Below, piece after piece: positions 17,749 to 25,949 of a stretch of DNA of 64,000 nt. Below the pieces are notes generated by a model. That model was not told where the DNA came from, searched no databases, and was given only the letters and a program-made list of their open reading frames with translations. Both the position numbers and the translations under genes were made by a program. Origin of the DNA: Natronospira bacteriovora (GTDB lineage Bacteria; Pseudomonadota; Gammaproteobacteria; Natronospirales; Natronospiraceae); assembly GCF_030848495.1 (NCBI RefSeq), contig NZ_JAVDDT010000005.1:163004-227003 (forward strand). The letters are read 5' to 3'. Numbering within the stretch: the stretch's first letter is position 1; each line of letters opens with the position of its first letter.

Positions 17749-18846
17749 ATGATCGCCCCGTATTCGCAGGATACCGGCCATCTTGAACATATCGTCGAAA
17801 TCGCCCATGAAGCCGTGGTCACCATTGATGCCGGCCAGCGGATCGTGGCCTTCAACCGCAGCGCGGAGCGCATGTTCGGCTATCGGCGTGACCAGATGCT
17901 CGGCACTGCCCTGGAACGCCTGCTGCCCGGTTCCGTCGCACCCCATCATCGCCAGCTCGTGCGTCATTTCCTTGACCGGGGGCCCCAGGATCGCGCCATG
18001 GCACCGCGTCGTCCCGTGCGGGCAAGGAACGCCGGTGGCGAGGAATTTCCCGTGCTGGTCACCATTTATTCCACCGGCCACGGTGAATCGGCCGTTGCCA
18101 CGGCCGTGGTCGTGGATCCCCGTGAGCGTCGTGACAGCAATGAACAGCTCCGCCGCCTGCTTGAGGAAAACCGTCGCAACGGGCGGCAGCTGATCAAGCG
18201 GGAAAACGACTATCGGCGAACCCTGGCCAAGCTGATCCACAACGATCTGGCGCAGGAGGCGGTCAGCATTGCGGTCAACCTGGAGTTGGCCCGAAAGCGC
18301 ATGCCGCAACACTCGGATGAACTGGAATCCCTGTTCAAGCGGATCGAAGACGCAACCCGCCGTGTTCACGACACGGTGGACCATCTCATCAATCGAACCC
18401 GCCCGCCCTTGCTCGACAATCTGAACCTGCCCCAGGCCGTGGACGACTGCATTCGCCGTCTCGGAATCCGGGAATCCGGCATGTCGGTGGACACGCGAAT
18501 CGATCCACAGATTGCCGGAATCCGCGACCCGGCAAAGACCATTGCCTACCGAATCATCCAGGAATCCCTGACCAACATCATGCGCCACGCCAGACCGGCC
18601 GCCACCAGAATCGCTGTCCACCTGGGCCTGGAAGCGGCCGATGGACAGGGCTGGCAGCTGATGATGCACATCGACGACGACGGACAGGGAATCACGCCCC
18701 CAACCAACAACCGCCTCAGCGGCGTCGGCCTGGAACAGATACGGGAATGGTGCACGGCACTCGGGGGGGAGCTGAGCACCGGCACCTCACCCTGGGGCGG
18801 GTTTCGCCTGAGCGCCCGTTTCCCGATCGAGGATGAACTGTCATGA
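17749..18846 (+). CDS. Soluble PAS-domain histidine kinase (NarL/UhpB-type, HisKA_3)
   Basis: A 365-residue protein with no membrane segment. A PAS domain (about 10-125, IVEIAHEAVVTIDAGQRIVAF onward) leads into a coiled linker (RRLLEENRRNGRQLIKRE), a HisKA_3-type dimerisation domain with the phosphoacceptor in KLIHNDLAQE (His164), and a short HATPase domain with DDDGQGI and SGVGLEQIREW. ATG at 17749 has AGGA six bases upstream. The stop overlaps the response-regulator start (ATGA). PAS signals here may be redox, oxygen or a small molecule; the neighbouring globin sensor hints at oxygen, which is an inference. Confidence 0.88.
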   Translation: MIAPYSQDTGHLEHIVEIAHEAVVTIDAGQRIVAFNRSAERMFGYRRDQMLGTALERLLPGSVAPHHRQLVRHFLDRGPQDRAMAPRRPVRARNAGGEEFPVLVTIYSTGHGESAVATAVVVDPRERRDSNEQLRRLLEENRRNGRQLIKRENDYRRTLAKLIHNDLAQEAVSIAVNLELARKRMPQHSDELESLFKRIEDATRRVHDTVDHLINRTRPPLLDNLNLPQAVDDCIRRLGIRESGMSVDTRIDPQIAGIRDPAKTIAYRIIQESLTNIMRHARPAATRIAVHLGLEAADGQGWQLMMHIDDDGQGITPPTNNRLSGVGLEQIREWCTALGGELSTGTSPWGGFRLSARFPIEDELS

Positions 18847-19511
18847 GTGCTGCCCCGGAAATCCCTTCGGCAACCGGGAAACCGCTGGTCATGCTGGTGG
18901 ACGATCACTCGGTGGTGCGCATGGGTGTCCGCCAGGCCCTGGAGCACGACTTTCGGGTGCTGGAGTGCGCCAATGCCGCCGAAGCGGACATGGCGCTGTG
19001 TCGGCAGAATCCGGATCTCGCCGTCGTGGATCTTTCCCTGCCGGATCGGGACGGCCTGTCACTGATCAGCGAATGGCAACAGAGGAAAGGCCACTTGCCC
19101 GGCATCGTTGCCTTCAGCCGCCACAGTGATGCGGGCATCATTGCTCGAGCACTTGAACTGGGTGCCCGCGCCTACATCAACAAGCGGGCCAGTCTGGAGG
19201 CGCTGCGAACGGGACTGCATGCTGTTCAACGTGGTGAACGCTTCCTCGACCCCGACTCCGAACGGCGCCTTCAGCAGAGTCGCGACGATGGTGCGCTTAC
19301 CCCCCTCACGCTGGACCGGCTCACCACCCGGGAGCTGGAGATTCTCGGCGCCATGGCCGAAGGCCTGTGCGCCAATGGCCTCGCCAGGCGATTCAACATC
19401 AGCACCAATACCGTGGGTAATCACCGTCGAAACATGATGCGGAAACTCGGCGTGAGCTCACTGACTGAGCTGTCGCGCCTGGCCACACGCCTGGAACTTC
19501 CCCACAGCTGA
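18843..19511 (+). CDS. NarL/FixJ-family response regulator
   Basis: A 222-residue regulator: a receiver domain with LVDDHSVVRMG and the phosphorylated aspartate in VVDLSLPD (Asp63), then a LuxR-type helix-turn-helix (about residues 158-215; LTTRELEILGAMAEG and STNTVGNHRRNMMRKLGVSS). It is the translationally coupled partner of the upstream PAS kinase. Phosphorylation should promote dimer binding to DNA; two matching 17-bp palindromes, one before the pair and one after it, are the obvious candidate sites. Confidence 0.93.
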   Translation: MSAAPEIPSATGKPLVMLVDDHSVVRMGVRQALEHDFRVLECANAAEADMALCRQNPDLAVVDLSLPDRDGLSLISEWQQRKGHLPGIVAFSRHSDAGIIARALELGARAYINKRASLEALRTGLHAVQRGERFLDPDSERRLQQSRDDGALTPLTLDRLTTRELEILGAMAEGLCANGLARRFNISTNTVGNHRRNMMRKLGVSSLTELSRLATRLELPHS

Positions 19512-19527
19512 CTCCCCTCCCCGCCGA

Positions 19528-19544
19528 ATGGTGAAGATCACCAT
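19528..19544. promoter_or_regulatory. Second copy of the 17-bp palindrome, before the globin chemoreceptor
   Basis: ATGGTGAAGATCACCAT matches the 17555-17571 site at 15 of 17 positions and keeps 7-bp arms. It starts 17 bp after the response-regulator stop and lies 124 bp before the chemoreceptor start, a suitable place for an operator. A CCTCTG-TT-CAGAGG hairpin lies further downstream near 19605. Confidence 0.6.
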
Positions 19545-19667
19545 GGACAGGCAGCCGATTACGGCAAACATTCAGCGATAGACATTCACTTTCACTCAAG
19601 GCACCTCTGTTCAGAGGCGCCTCTACCCCCGGCAACGGGGAAAGCCTGTCATGGAAAGGACGGAAAC

Positions 19668-21065
19668 ATGCTGTGTGAGAAGCTGAGGATCAATGAGACG
19701 AACCTTTCCCTGCGCCTGAGTTTCATGAATCTGGGGCAAGCGGAACTGAACACCATACGCCGCCTCCAACCCTGGCTGAAGAAAAGGGCCAGTCGGATTG
19801 CCCGAAAGTTCTATGACTTCCAGTTCGAGCATGAATCCAGTCTCGGCTTCTTCAACGAATATGCCGAACGCAACAATATTCCCCTGGCCCGCCTGAGAGA
19901 ACACCTTGAATCGGCCCAGACCGAATACATGCTGCAATGGGGGCTGGCCGGTGAACGCGGCATTGACCTGAAGTACTTCGAAAGGCGGCTGCGAATTGGC
20001 CAGCTCCACAACCAGATCGGCCTTCCCCAGAAATGGTACATGGGCAGTTACGCCCTCTACATGCAACTGCTGGAAGATCAGCTGCGACGAGACTACTTTT
20101 TTCGTCCCTTCTTCCGGAATCGTGCCCGACGCGCCCTGTTCCGCATCATGTTGCTGGACATGCAGGCGGTCTCCGACGGTTTCCTGGTGGACCTGCTCGG
20201 GGAACTGGGTGATGTGGAACGAATCATCACCGTGCGCAACAACAAGGAAGATCTTTCCGACCATGTGAATGGCGTGAAAATGTATCTCCGTGAACTGCTG
20301 GAGAAGGTCACCAGCTGCTGCGAAGAACTCAGCGGCGCCATGGACAGCCTGCGCGCCAAGGCGGAAACCCTGTCCAGTTCGGCCCAGCAGGAAGCCGCCT
20401 CCATCCAGCAGATGAACGCCACCCTGATGCATATCCGCCAGTCGGTTACCCAGAATGATGAGCGGGTTCGGGAAACGGCCTGCATCACCATTGGTCGCAA
20501 GGACAGCAATGGTGACACCGTCGAGCTGACTACCGAGGAAACCCTTTCCCTGACCGCCGCCATGCGGGATATCGGCTCGGCGTCCAGGGAAATCGCGGAG
20601 ATCGTTGATCTGATCAACGAGATTGCCTTTCAGACCAATCTCCTGGCCCTGAACGCCTCGGTGGAAGCGGCCCGCGCCGGCCACAACGGCAGGGGGTTCG
20701 CCGTGGTGGCAAATGAAGTCCGAGCCCTTTCGGTGAAGACCAAGGAGTCCTCGGAGAACATCAAGCGTCTGGTGCAACGGGCCACCGGCGCCATCACCAA
20801 GGGTGACAGCTTCGTGCTGGACGTGGCCGAGCGCATCCAGGCCATCGCCGAAGACCTGGGGCGCCAGACCACCAGCATTGCCGAGTTCACCTCCGCCTCC
20901 CAGGAGATTGATCGCGCCGCCCAGTCCAATGCCCAGGGGGCCGATGAGATATTCAGCATCGCCGAGCAACTGCGCGAAAATACCCGCGAACTCAGACAGG
21001 CCCTCAAGGGTCAGTCCGTGGAAGATACCCACAACTCGCCCGCCACGGCGGCCAGCCCCTACTGA
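19668..21065 (+). CDS. Globin-coupled sensor, soluble methyl-accepting chemotaxis protein (HemAT-like)
   Basis: A 465-residue soluble receptor. The N-terminal protoglobin domain (about 1-175) carries the proximal heme histidine in RIGQLHNQIGLPQKWYMGSY (His114). The C-terminal domain (about 230-450) is a chemoreceptor signalling coiled coil with the hairpin tip EIAFQTNLLALNASVEAARA and GRGFAVVANEVRALS. There are no membrane helices and no C-terminal CheR-binding pentapeptide. The expected role is heme-based oxygen sensing feeding CheA/CheW for aerotaxis; no che genes lie in this window. ATG has AAAGGACGG upstream. It follows a two-component pair with a shared palindrome, so expression may depend on that pair. 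Confidence 0.93.
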   Translation: MLCEKLRINETNLSLRLSFMNLGQAELNTIRRLQPWLKKRASRIARKFYDFQFEHESSLGFFNEYAERNNIPLARLREHLESAQTEYMLQWGLAGERGIDLKYFERRLRIGQLHNQIGLPQKWYMGSYALYMQLLEDQLRRDYFFRPFFRNRARRALFRIMLLDMQAVSDGFLVDLLGELGDVERIITVRNNKEDLSDHVNGVKMYLRELLEKVTSCCEELSGAMDSLRAKAETLSSSAQQEAASIQQMNATLMHIRQSVTQNDERVRETACITIGRKDSNGDTVELTTEETLSLTAAMRDIGSASREIAEIVDLINEIAFQTNLLALNASVEAARAGHNGRGFAVVANEVRALSVKTKESSENIKRLVQRATGAITKGDSFVLDVAERIQAIAEDLGRQTTSIAEFTSASQEIDRAAQSNAQGADEIFSIAEQLRENTRELRQALKGQSVEDTHNSPATAASPY

Positions 21066-21142
21066 GAAGCTGCCCGGCGCATGCCATAATGACGCCCTTG
21101 ATCAGCGGGAGGCCCAAGCCGCCGCTTCGGGAGTCATGCAGC

Positions 21143-21346
21143 ATGAGCGAAGATCGTCTCAATCGACTGGAAGAGAAACTCGCCTTCCAGGAACACAGCC
21201 TGACGGAGATGAGCGACACCCTTTACCGTCAGCAACAGGAAATCGATGCCCTGAAGGAACATCAGCGAGAACTGGCCGAGCGAATTCGCGTCCTTCAGGA
21301 CAAGGGATCGGGTGCTTCGGAAGAAGAAGTGCCGCCGCATTATTAG
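21143..21346 (+). CDS. slyX: SlyX family protein
   Basis: A 67-residue coiled-coil protein (MSEDRLNRLEEKLAFQEH, then RQQQEIDALKEHQRELAERI) ending in the PPHY motif that SlyX proteins share. Its function is unresolved in any organism. The TAG stop lies inside the start of a GTGCTGA heptamer array, so the repeat element begins exactly at the gene end. Confidence 0.9.
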   Translation: MSEDRLNRLEEKLAFQEHSLTEMSDTLYRQQQEIDALKEHQRELAERIRVLQDKGSGASEEEVPPHY

Positions 21347-21725
21347 TGCTGAGTGCTGAGTGCTGAGTGCTGAGTGAGTGCTGGCCGGAGGGGATGGGGT
21401 TCTTTGGGGTGTGGGGCTTCGAGGGGCTGGTGAGGCGTAAGGCGTGAGGTGAAAGGCCGAAGCCTTCGGCTTCCGCGCTGCGCGCGAACAAGGCCGGCCT
21501 GTGGCCAGCCGTTGGGCGCCGTAAGTGCCCGGGTTGCCGCCTCACACCTTACGCCTTACGCCTCACGTTCGAAGCCGCAACACTCCAAGCCACCCGACAC
21601 CTCTAAAGCCACCGTCCGATTAACGATTCAAGCCCGGTGCCAGCCGAAAGCCCACCCCCTCCGATCGCCCCCAGCCCCTCCGATCAGCACCCACTCAGCA
21701 CTCAGAACTCAGAACTCAGCACTAA
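21345..21725. repeat. Heptamer-bounded nested-palindrome element, copy 1
   Basis: GTGCTGA is repeated about five times from 21346. Then come GGGGCTTCGAGG, the core arm TGAGGCGTAAGGCGTGAGG (from 21432), a GC-rich centre with CGAAGCCTTCGGCTTC, the answering CCTCACACCTTACGCCTTAC (from 21540), GTTCGAAGCCGC, and an ACTCAGC array (21691-21723). The order is palindromic at every level. The stretch from 21347 to the next gene holds no coding sequence. Confidence 0.85.
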
Positions 21726-21794
21726 TTCCCCCCTCCCCTGCGACCTTTTCCCCGTCCCGCGCATCCAATAGAGGACGCCGCGGAAAGCAGAACC

Positions 21795-22355
21795 ATGACA
21801 CAGGGATTTCGCCAAGCCATTGACGATGACACCGTCCGGGCCGCCGCCGGGGGTGACATGGCTGCCTGCGAGCGTCTGTACCGTAGCTATTCCGCGCCGG
21901 TGTTTACCCTGGCCCGGCGCATGCTGGGTGAGGCGTCGGCGGCGGAGGATGCATTGCAGGACAGTTTCCTGCAGGCCTTCGGGAAGCTGTCGGAGTGGCG
22001 GGGAGAAGCGCCGTTCGGGATGTGGTTGCGGCGGATTGTGGTCAACCGCTGCCTGATGCATTTGAGGAATCACTGGGAGTCTCGGCGTGAACCGCTGGAC
22101 TCAGTCGACGAAACCGGAGCCCGGGAAAGGACCGATGAAGGCCATGACCTGGGGCGGCTGCTGGATCGTCTGGACACGGAAGACCGCATGGTGATGTGGC
22201 TGAAGGAAGTGGAAGGCTACAGCCATGCCGAGATCGCCGAGCTGTGCGGGCAGTCGGTGAGTTATTCCAAGTCCCGCCTGGCCCGCGCCCATGAACGGCT
22301 GCGGACGCTGCTGGCCGAGGAGGTGAGGCAATGCACGCAACAACGCGCGAGCTGA
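21795..22355 (+). CDS. ECF-type RNA polymerase sigma factor (RpoE-like)
   Basis: A 186-residue sigma factor with region 2 (about 25-95: ERLYRSYSAPVFTLARRML, DALQDSFLQAFGKL) and region 4 (about 125-180: EVEGYSHAEIAELCGQSVSY-type helix-turn-helix). There is no region 1 or 3, as in the extracytoplasmic function class. The next gene, overlapping by 25 bp, encodes a zinc-finger anti-sigma factor, so its activity is likely held back until an envelope or redox signal. The third gene is a PDZ protein. The upstream gap is filled by a repeat element, so the promoter probably lies within the last 70 bp. Confidence 0.93.
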   Translation: MTQGFRQAIDDDTVRAAAGGDMAACERLYRSYSAPVFTLARRMLGEASAAEDALQDSFLQAFGKLSEWRGEAPFGMWLRRIVVNRCLMHLRNHWESRREPLDSVDETGARERTDEGHDLGRLLDRLDTEDRMVMWLKEVEGYSHAEIAELCGQSVSYSKSRLARAHERLRTLLAEEVRQCTQQRAS

Positions 22356-22945
22356 TGGCAATGAACGACGGGGAGCCGGTGGACACAGCCGTGAGCCGTC
22401 ACGTCAGTGACTGCGAGGAATGCCGCTCGGCCATGGCCGCCTTATCCGAACAGCAGGCCGCCTTGCGCGCCCTGCCGGCGCTGGCGGCACCCGACGCGGC
22501 CTGGGAGGCCATCCGCGCCGGGATGAAGCGCCCGGCACCGGACAGTGGCAGCCGGCGCCCGCCAATTCTGCCCCTGGCGCTGGCCGCCAGCCTGGCCGGA
22601 TTGCTGATGGTTACAGTACTCGAGCACACGCCACCCGGTGACCGGGCCGGCAACGGCCTGCATCACAGCCTGGCCGCCGAAGCACTGCAGGCAGAAGCCA
22701 TGGAGCTGCGGGATGTGCGGCGCCTGATGGGCAGTGGTCAGGTTCCTCTCAGCCTGGATGCGGCCAGCACCATCGATGCGCTGGATCAGCGCCTTGATCG
22801 TCTCGACACCCGGCTGGCTGACAGCCGGGAGCCCAAGGAGCGCCATCGGCTCTGGCAGGAAAAAGTCCACCTGCTGGAAGCCGCCCTGATACTGGAAGCA
22901 TCGGAGAACGACAGTCTTCTCTTCGCCGATGCGGCCATCCTTTGA
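22331..22945 (+). CDS. Membrane anti-sigma factor with ZAS-type zinc finger
   Basis: A 204-residue protein with an N-terminal zinc-binding motif RHVSDCEEC (HxxxCxxC) that in ZAS anti-sigma factors grips the ECF sigma factor. A single membrane helix (PILPLALAASLAGLLMVTVL, about residues 78-97) and a helical periplasmic part rich in Leu, Asp and Arg follow. Start ATG has GAGGAGGTGAGG upstream and lies inside the sigma gene, giving coupled expression. Signals acting on the periplasmic part or the zinc site would release the sigma factor. Confidence 0.88.
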   Translation: MHATTRELMAMNDGEPVDTAVSRHVSDCEECRSAMAALSEQQAALRALPALAAPDAAWEAIRAGMKRPAPDSGSRRPPILPLALAASLAGLLMVTVLEHTPPGDRAGNGLHHSLAAEALQAEAMELRDVRRLMGSGQVPLSLDAASTIDALDQRLDRLDTRLADSREPKERHRLWQEKVHLLEAALILEASENDSLLFADAAIL

Positions 22946-22964
22946 TTCACTGGAGGTCATGATG

Positions 22965-23912
22965 ATGAAAGCCCTGATGATTTTCCTGTTCACCCTGATG
23001 TACCTGTTGATGAGCGAGCCATGTCAGGCAGCTCAGGCCGGCACTTCGCCGCTCTCCGAAGAACGCCGGGAAGCACTGCAGCAAGAGATGGAAGAAGCAC
23101 GCCATGACATGCAGGAGGCGGCCCGTCGTCTGGCCCGGCTGAGCGCCATGCTGCACGAGGACGACATTCGTGAACCGGTGGTGCAGGCCATGCGCGTGGT
23201 GCGTGGTCCACGGCTGGGCATCCGCATCAGTGCGTCGGATGAGCCGTCCGGCGTGCGCGTGGACGGTGTGGTGGAAGAGAGCGCGGCTGCCGAAGCCGGC
23301 CTGCAGGTCGGCGATATCATTACGGCCGTCAATAACCGCCCCCTGGGTCAGGAGCGGCAGGCCAGTCGGATACTGGCCCAGTCGGTGCGCGCCCATCAAT
23401 CGCAGTCGCCGCTGGTACTGGAAGTCATGCGCAACGGCAACCGCCTGGAACTGGAAGTGGAGCTGGACCATGCCGGTCCGCCGCGGGGGCCCGTAATTCA
23501 TCGGCACATGGAAGGCGTTCCCGGGCTGACCGGCCTGGAGGGCCGGGAAATCGGCCGCCAGGTGGAGCAGCAGCTTCAGCATCTTCGCCGTCTGGGGGAC
23601 AATCCCTGGATGCGGGTTCGCCTGATGGGCATGAATCCGGGCCTGGCAGACTATTTCGGGACGGACTCGGGGGTGCTGGTGCTCGAGGTACCGGCCGACA
23701 GCGAGCTAGCGCTGCAGGCGGGCGACGTCATCCAGGCTGTGAATGATGAAACGGTCCAAACGCCGCGAGACATGATTCGCGCCATCCGCGGGCTCGATGC
23801 CGACGAAGAAGTCATATTGACGCTATTCCGTCAGGGCCAGTCACAGACCCTGCGCATTACGGGCAGTGACCGTCCCCTGGCCTTTCTGCCACCGGCGCTG
23901 TTCGAGCACTGA
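22965..23912 (+). CDS. Exported double-PDZ protein of the ECF sigma operon
   Basis: About 315 residues: a signal peptide or anchor (MKALMIFLFTLMYLLMSEP), a coiled-coil stretch (EERREALQQEMEEARHDM), a PDZ domain at about 85-165 (LGIRISAS, AAAEAGLQVGDIITAVNN) and a second PDZ at about 225-300 (SELALQAGDVIQAVND). There is no protease catalytic domain, so it is a peptide-binding adaptor rather than a DegP-like enzyme. Three ATGs in a row (22959, 22962, 22965) follow GGAGG; the last has the best spacing. Being third in the operon, it may bind misfolded termini or affect anti-sigma stability. That role is inferred. Confidence 0.82.
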   Translation: MKALMIFLFTLMYLLMSEPCQAAQAGTSPLSEERREALQQEMEEARHDMQEAARRLARLSAMLHEDDIREPVVQAMRVVRGPRLGIRISASDEPSGVRVDGVVEESAAAEAGLQVGDIITAVNNRPLGQERQASRILAQSVRAHQSQSPLVLEVMRNGNRLELEVELDHAGPPRGPVIHRHMEGVPGLTGLEGREIGRQVEQQLQHLRRLGDNPWMRVRLMGMNPGLADYFGTDSGVLVLEVPADSELALQAGDVIQAVNDETVQTPRDMIRAIRGLDADEEVILTLFRQGQSQTLRITGSDRPLAFLPPALFEH

Positions 23913-23960
23913 TGCCCCCGAACTGATGACCCGGCGACTGATCATCGTGGGAAGCTCTGA

Positions 23961-24506
23961 TCAACGCAGACTGATGTGACGGCTGGTGCCCAGATTCAGG
24001 CCACGGCACTGCAATCGGGCCACCAGCTTCCAGCTCAGATACGTCCGGCGACCGCTCAGCCATTCGGCACCGGTCTGCAGGCCGAGGGCCATCCAGCCTT
24101 CGGCCTTGCTCCGTCCCGGTATCGAATCCGGCACCGGCATCTCGAAGGGAATGCTCTCCTCGCTGCCGGCGGCGATGTGCCGCTCGGCAAGAGGCATGGT
24201 TTCGTCACGGTAGATTTCCCGGCGGCGCCGGCGGACACGATGCCCGTTGCGTCGACCACCCGCCGGACGCCGAGTCTCGGTCACTTCTTCGCCCACCAGG
24301 GCCACCACCAGCTTCTCCGACTCGATCAGCTGGCGGGCAGTGATCCGACACTGCCCACGAATGGTCTCACCCGCCATGAAGGCACCCCGATCCAGTTCAA
24401 TGCGGACACTGCCCTTCATCCAGCGCATGACCCGCCAGATCAGAAAACCGGCAACCAGGATAATGACCGCGGCCAGCAACAGCGATTGCAGGAGCGTATC
24501 GCTCAT
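23961..24506 (-). CDS. Membrane-anchored arrestin-like beta-sandwich protein
   Basis: A 181-residue protein with one N-terminal membrane helix (LLLAAVIILVAGFLIWRVM) followed by a predicted beta-sandwich: VRIELDRGAFMAGETIRGQC resembles the first strands of arrestin-like N domains, and TYLSWKLVARLQCRGLNLG resembles their last. A basic loop (GGRRNGHRVRRRRREIY) interrupts the fold. Bacterial arrestin-like proteins of this kind have no defined role. The ATG follows AGGGGGAGG. The assignment rests on strand pattern only. Confidence 0.55.
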   Translation of the reverse strand: MSDTLLQSLLLAAVIILVAGFLIWRVMRWMKGSVRIELDRGAFMAGETIRGQCRITARQLIESEKLVVALVGEEVTETRRPAGGRRNGHRVRRRRREIYRDETMPLAERHIAAGSEESIPFEMPVPDSIPGRSKAEGWMALGLQTGAEWLSGRRTYLSWKLVARLQCRGLNLGTSRHISLR

Positions 24507-24707
24507 TCCTCCCCCTCTTGATTCATCACTTCCAGCCATTGACCGCCGCCGTCGTCATGGAGCGCGGCGGATTCAATGGACACCTCCGCGCATCCTAGAA
24601 CAGCGGCCTGACGGGGCGTACCCCCCGAATGGAGCCCCTCCCCGGCTCAAGTTTTCCCGACAGTGGCCGTTGCAGAGACTGAACCATCCTGATTCGCCAG
24701 CCGCCCG

Positions 24708-25943
24708 ATGGAAGACATGTCACTCCAACGAACTCTGCTCTGTCTCATCCTGTTTTCGGCGGCCTCGGCAACCGCGCATGCCATCCCTGCCATCGGGCTG
24801 GCCGGGGCCGACGACACCGTCAGTCAACGGCTTGAGCTGCGATGGTTCGATTACGGCACGGGAATCGGTGACGGCTTCCTGCTGGAAACGGGGGTGGCCT
24901 TTTCCCTGCCCACCCGCCAGACCCTGGCCATCACACCCCGCTATCTCCACCTGGGTGATCAGGCCGGCCTGCGGGATTTCAGAATCAATCTCGCCGTTCC
25001 CTTCGCCGACACCGGCTACCGGCAAAGCACTTTCTTCCTGGAGGGCAGCCTGCTGACAGCCGAACAGGCGCGCGGCGTCGGCAGTGGCCACCACGAAGGG
25101 GCCATCGGCGTCGCCAGCCGCATCCGCCAGAACGAAGACAATCATCTTCATGTTCACGCCCGCCTTGGCCGCTGGGATGTGGCGGCCACCGATCAACCGG
25201 GATGGCGCTCGGTCACCGGCCTGCGCGGTGGCGCCATGCTGAACCAGTCACTCAATGATTCCGTCAGCCTTCTACTGGCGGTCGATTCAGGTCTCTCGTT
25301 CAGTGATGACGATCTCCAGGATCGCCTGGCACTGGGTGTCAGCCCCGGTGTGCGCTGGCGATTCAATCCACGCTGGGCGCTGGATCTGACCGCCGGCGTG
25401 GACCTGCCCGGCAATGGCCTGGCCCCGAGGCGCCGTGCTTCGCTGCAGATCAGCCATCAGCCCGCGACCCCACCCAGCCCGGCCAGCCTTCAGCAATCCA
25501 TTGATGCCGGCCGGGACGACATCCGCGAGAACCGGCAGCGCATCGAGGCACTGGAAGGGGCGATGGGCGGCTATGAATTACTGCTCAGCGACCGGGAGGC
25601 TCGCATTGCCGAACTGGAACGGCAGGCGGACGGGCTCAACATCGAACTGCTGAATCGCTCCGGCGTTCGCCGCCTCGGCGTGCAGGTGGCCATGATGCTG
25701 GAGTCACGCGGGCATCGCGTGGTGGCCCTGCATGAAGAAATGGTGGAACAGCCTCCGTGGCGCAGCCATATCCGCTACCGGGATGGCATGGCCGAACGCG
25801 CCGTCTCCCTCGGTCACTCCCTGCCGGGCATCCAGATCGTCACCCGGGCCGATGAACTGGACGAGCGCGCCGACGTGCGGCTGCTGATCGGCCTGGATCA
25901 GCTCGGCGGCCCCGCTCCGGGGGATCAGGGAAGCTCTGATTGA
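24708..25943 (+). CDS. Outer-membrane barrel-like protein with LytR_C-like C-terminal domain
   Basis: A 411-residue exported protein: a signal peptide (LLCLILFSAASATAHA), alternating amphipathic strands at about 30-250 like those of outer-membrane beta barrels, a short coiled coil (about 260-315, IEALEGAMGGYELLLSDRE) and a C-terminal domain (about 320-400) resembling LytR_C: GVRRLGVQVAMMLESRGHRV, then an SHIRYRDGMAERA strand-helix and a final RADVRLLIGLD. LytR_C domains are thought to bind cell-wall-linked ligands. The combination suggests a link between outer membrane and wall. ATGs at 24708 and 24717 are both possible starts. Confidence 0.6.
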   Translation: MEDMSLQRTLLCLILFSAASATAHAIPAIGLAGADDTVSQRLELRWFDYGTGIGDGFLLETGVAFSLPTRQTLAITPRYLHLGDQAGLRDFRINLAVPFADTGYRQSTFFLEGSLLTAEQARGVGSGHHEGAIGVASRIRQNEDNHLHVHARLGRWDVAATDQPGWRSVTGLRGGAMLNQSLNDSVSLLLAVDSGLSFSDDDLQDRLALGVSPGVRWRFNPRWALDLTAGVDLPGNGLAPRRRASLQISHQPATPPSPASLQQSIDAGRDDIRENRQRIEALEGAMGGYELLLSDREARIAELERQADGLNIELLNRSGVRRLGVQVAMMLESRGHRVVALHEEMVEQPPWRSHIRYRDGMAERAVSLGHSLPGIQIVTRADELDERADVRLLIGLDQLGGPAPGDQGSSD

Positions 25944-25949
25944 GATCCC

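Noticed and set aside
19623..21032. Long minus-strand frame opposite the globin chemoreceptor
   Set aside because: The plus-strand frame has complete globin and chemoreceptor motifs; the other is a shadow.
23949..25940. GGGAAGCTCTGAT occurring at 23949 and 25928
   Set aside because: A 13-bp match with no further similarity; the second copy is coding. Too little to call a repeat.
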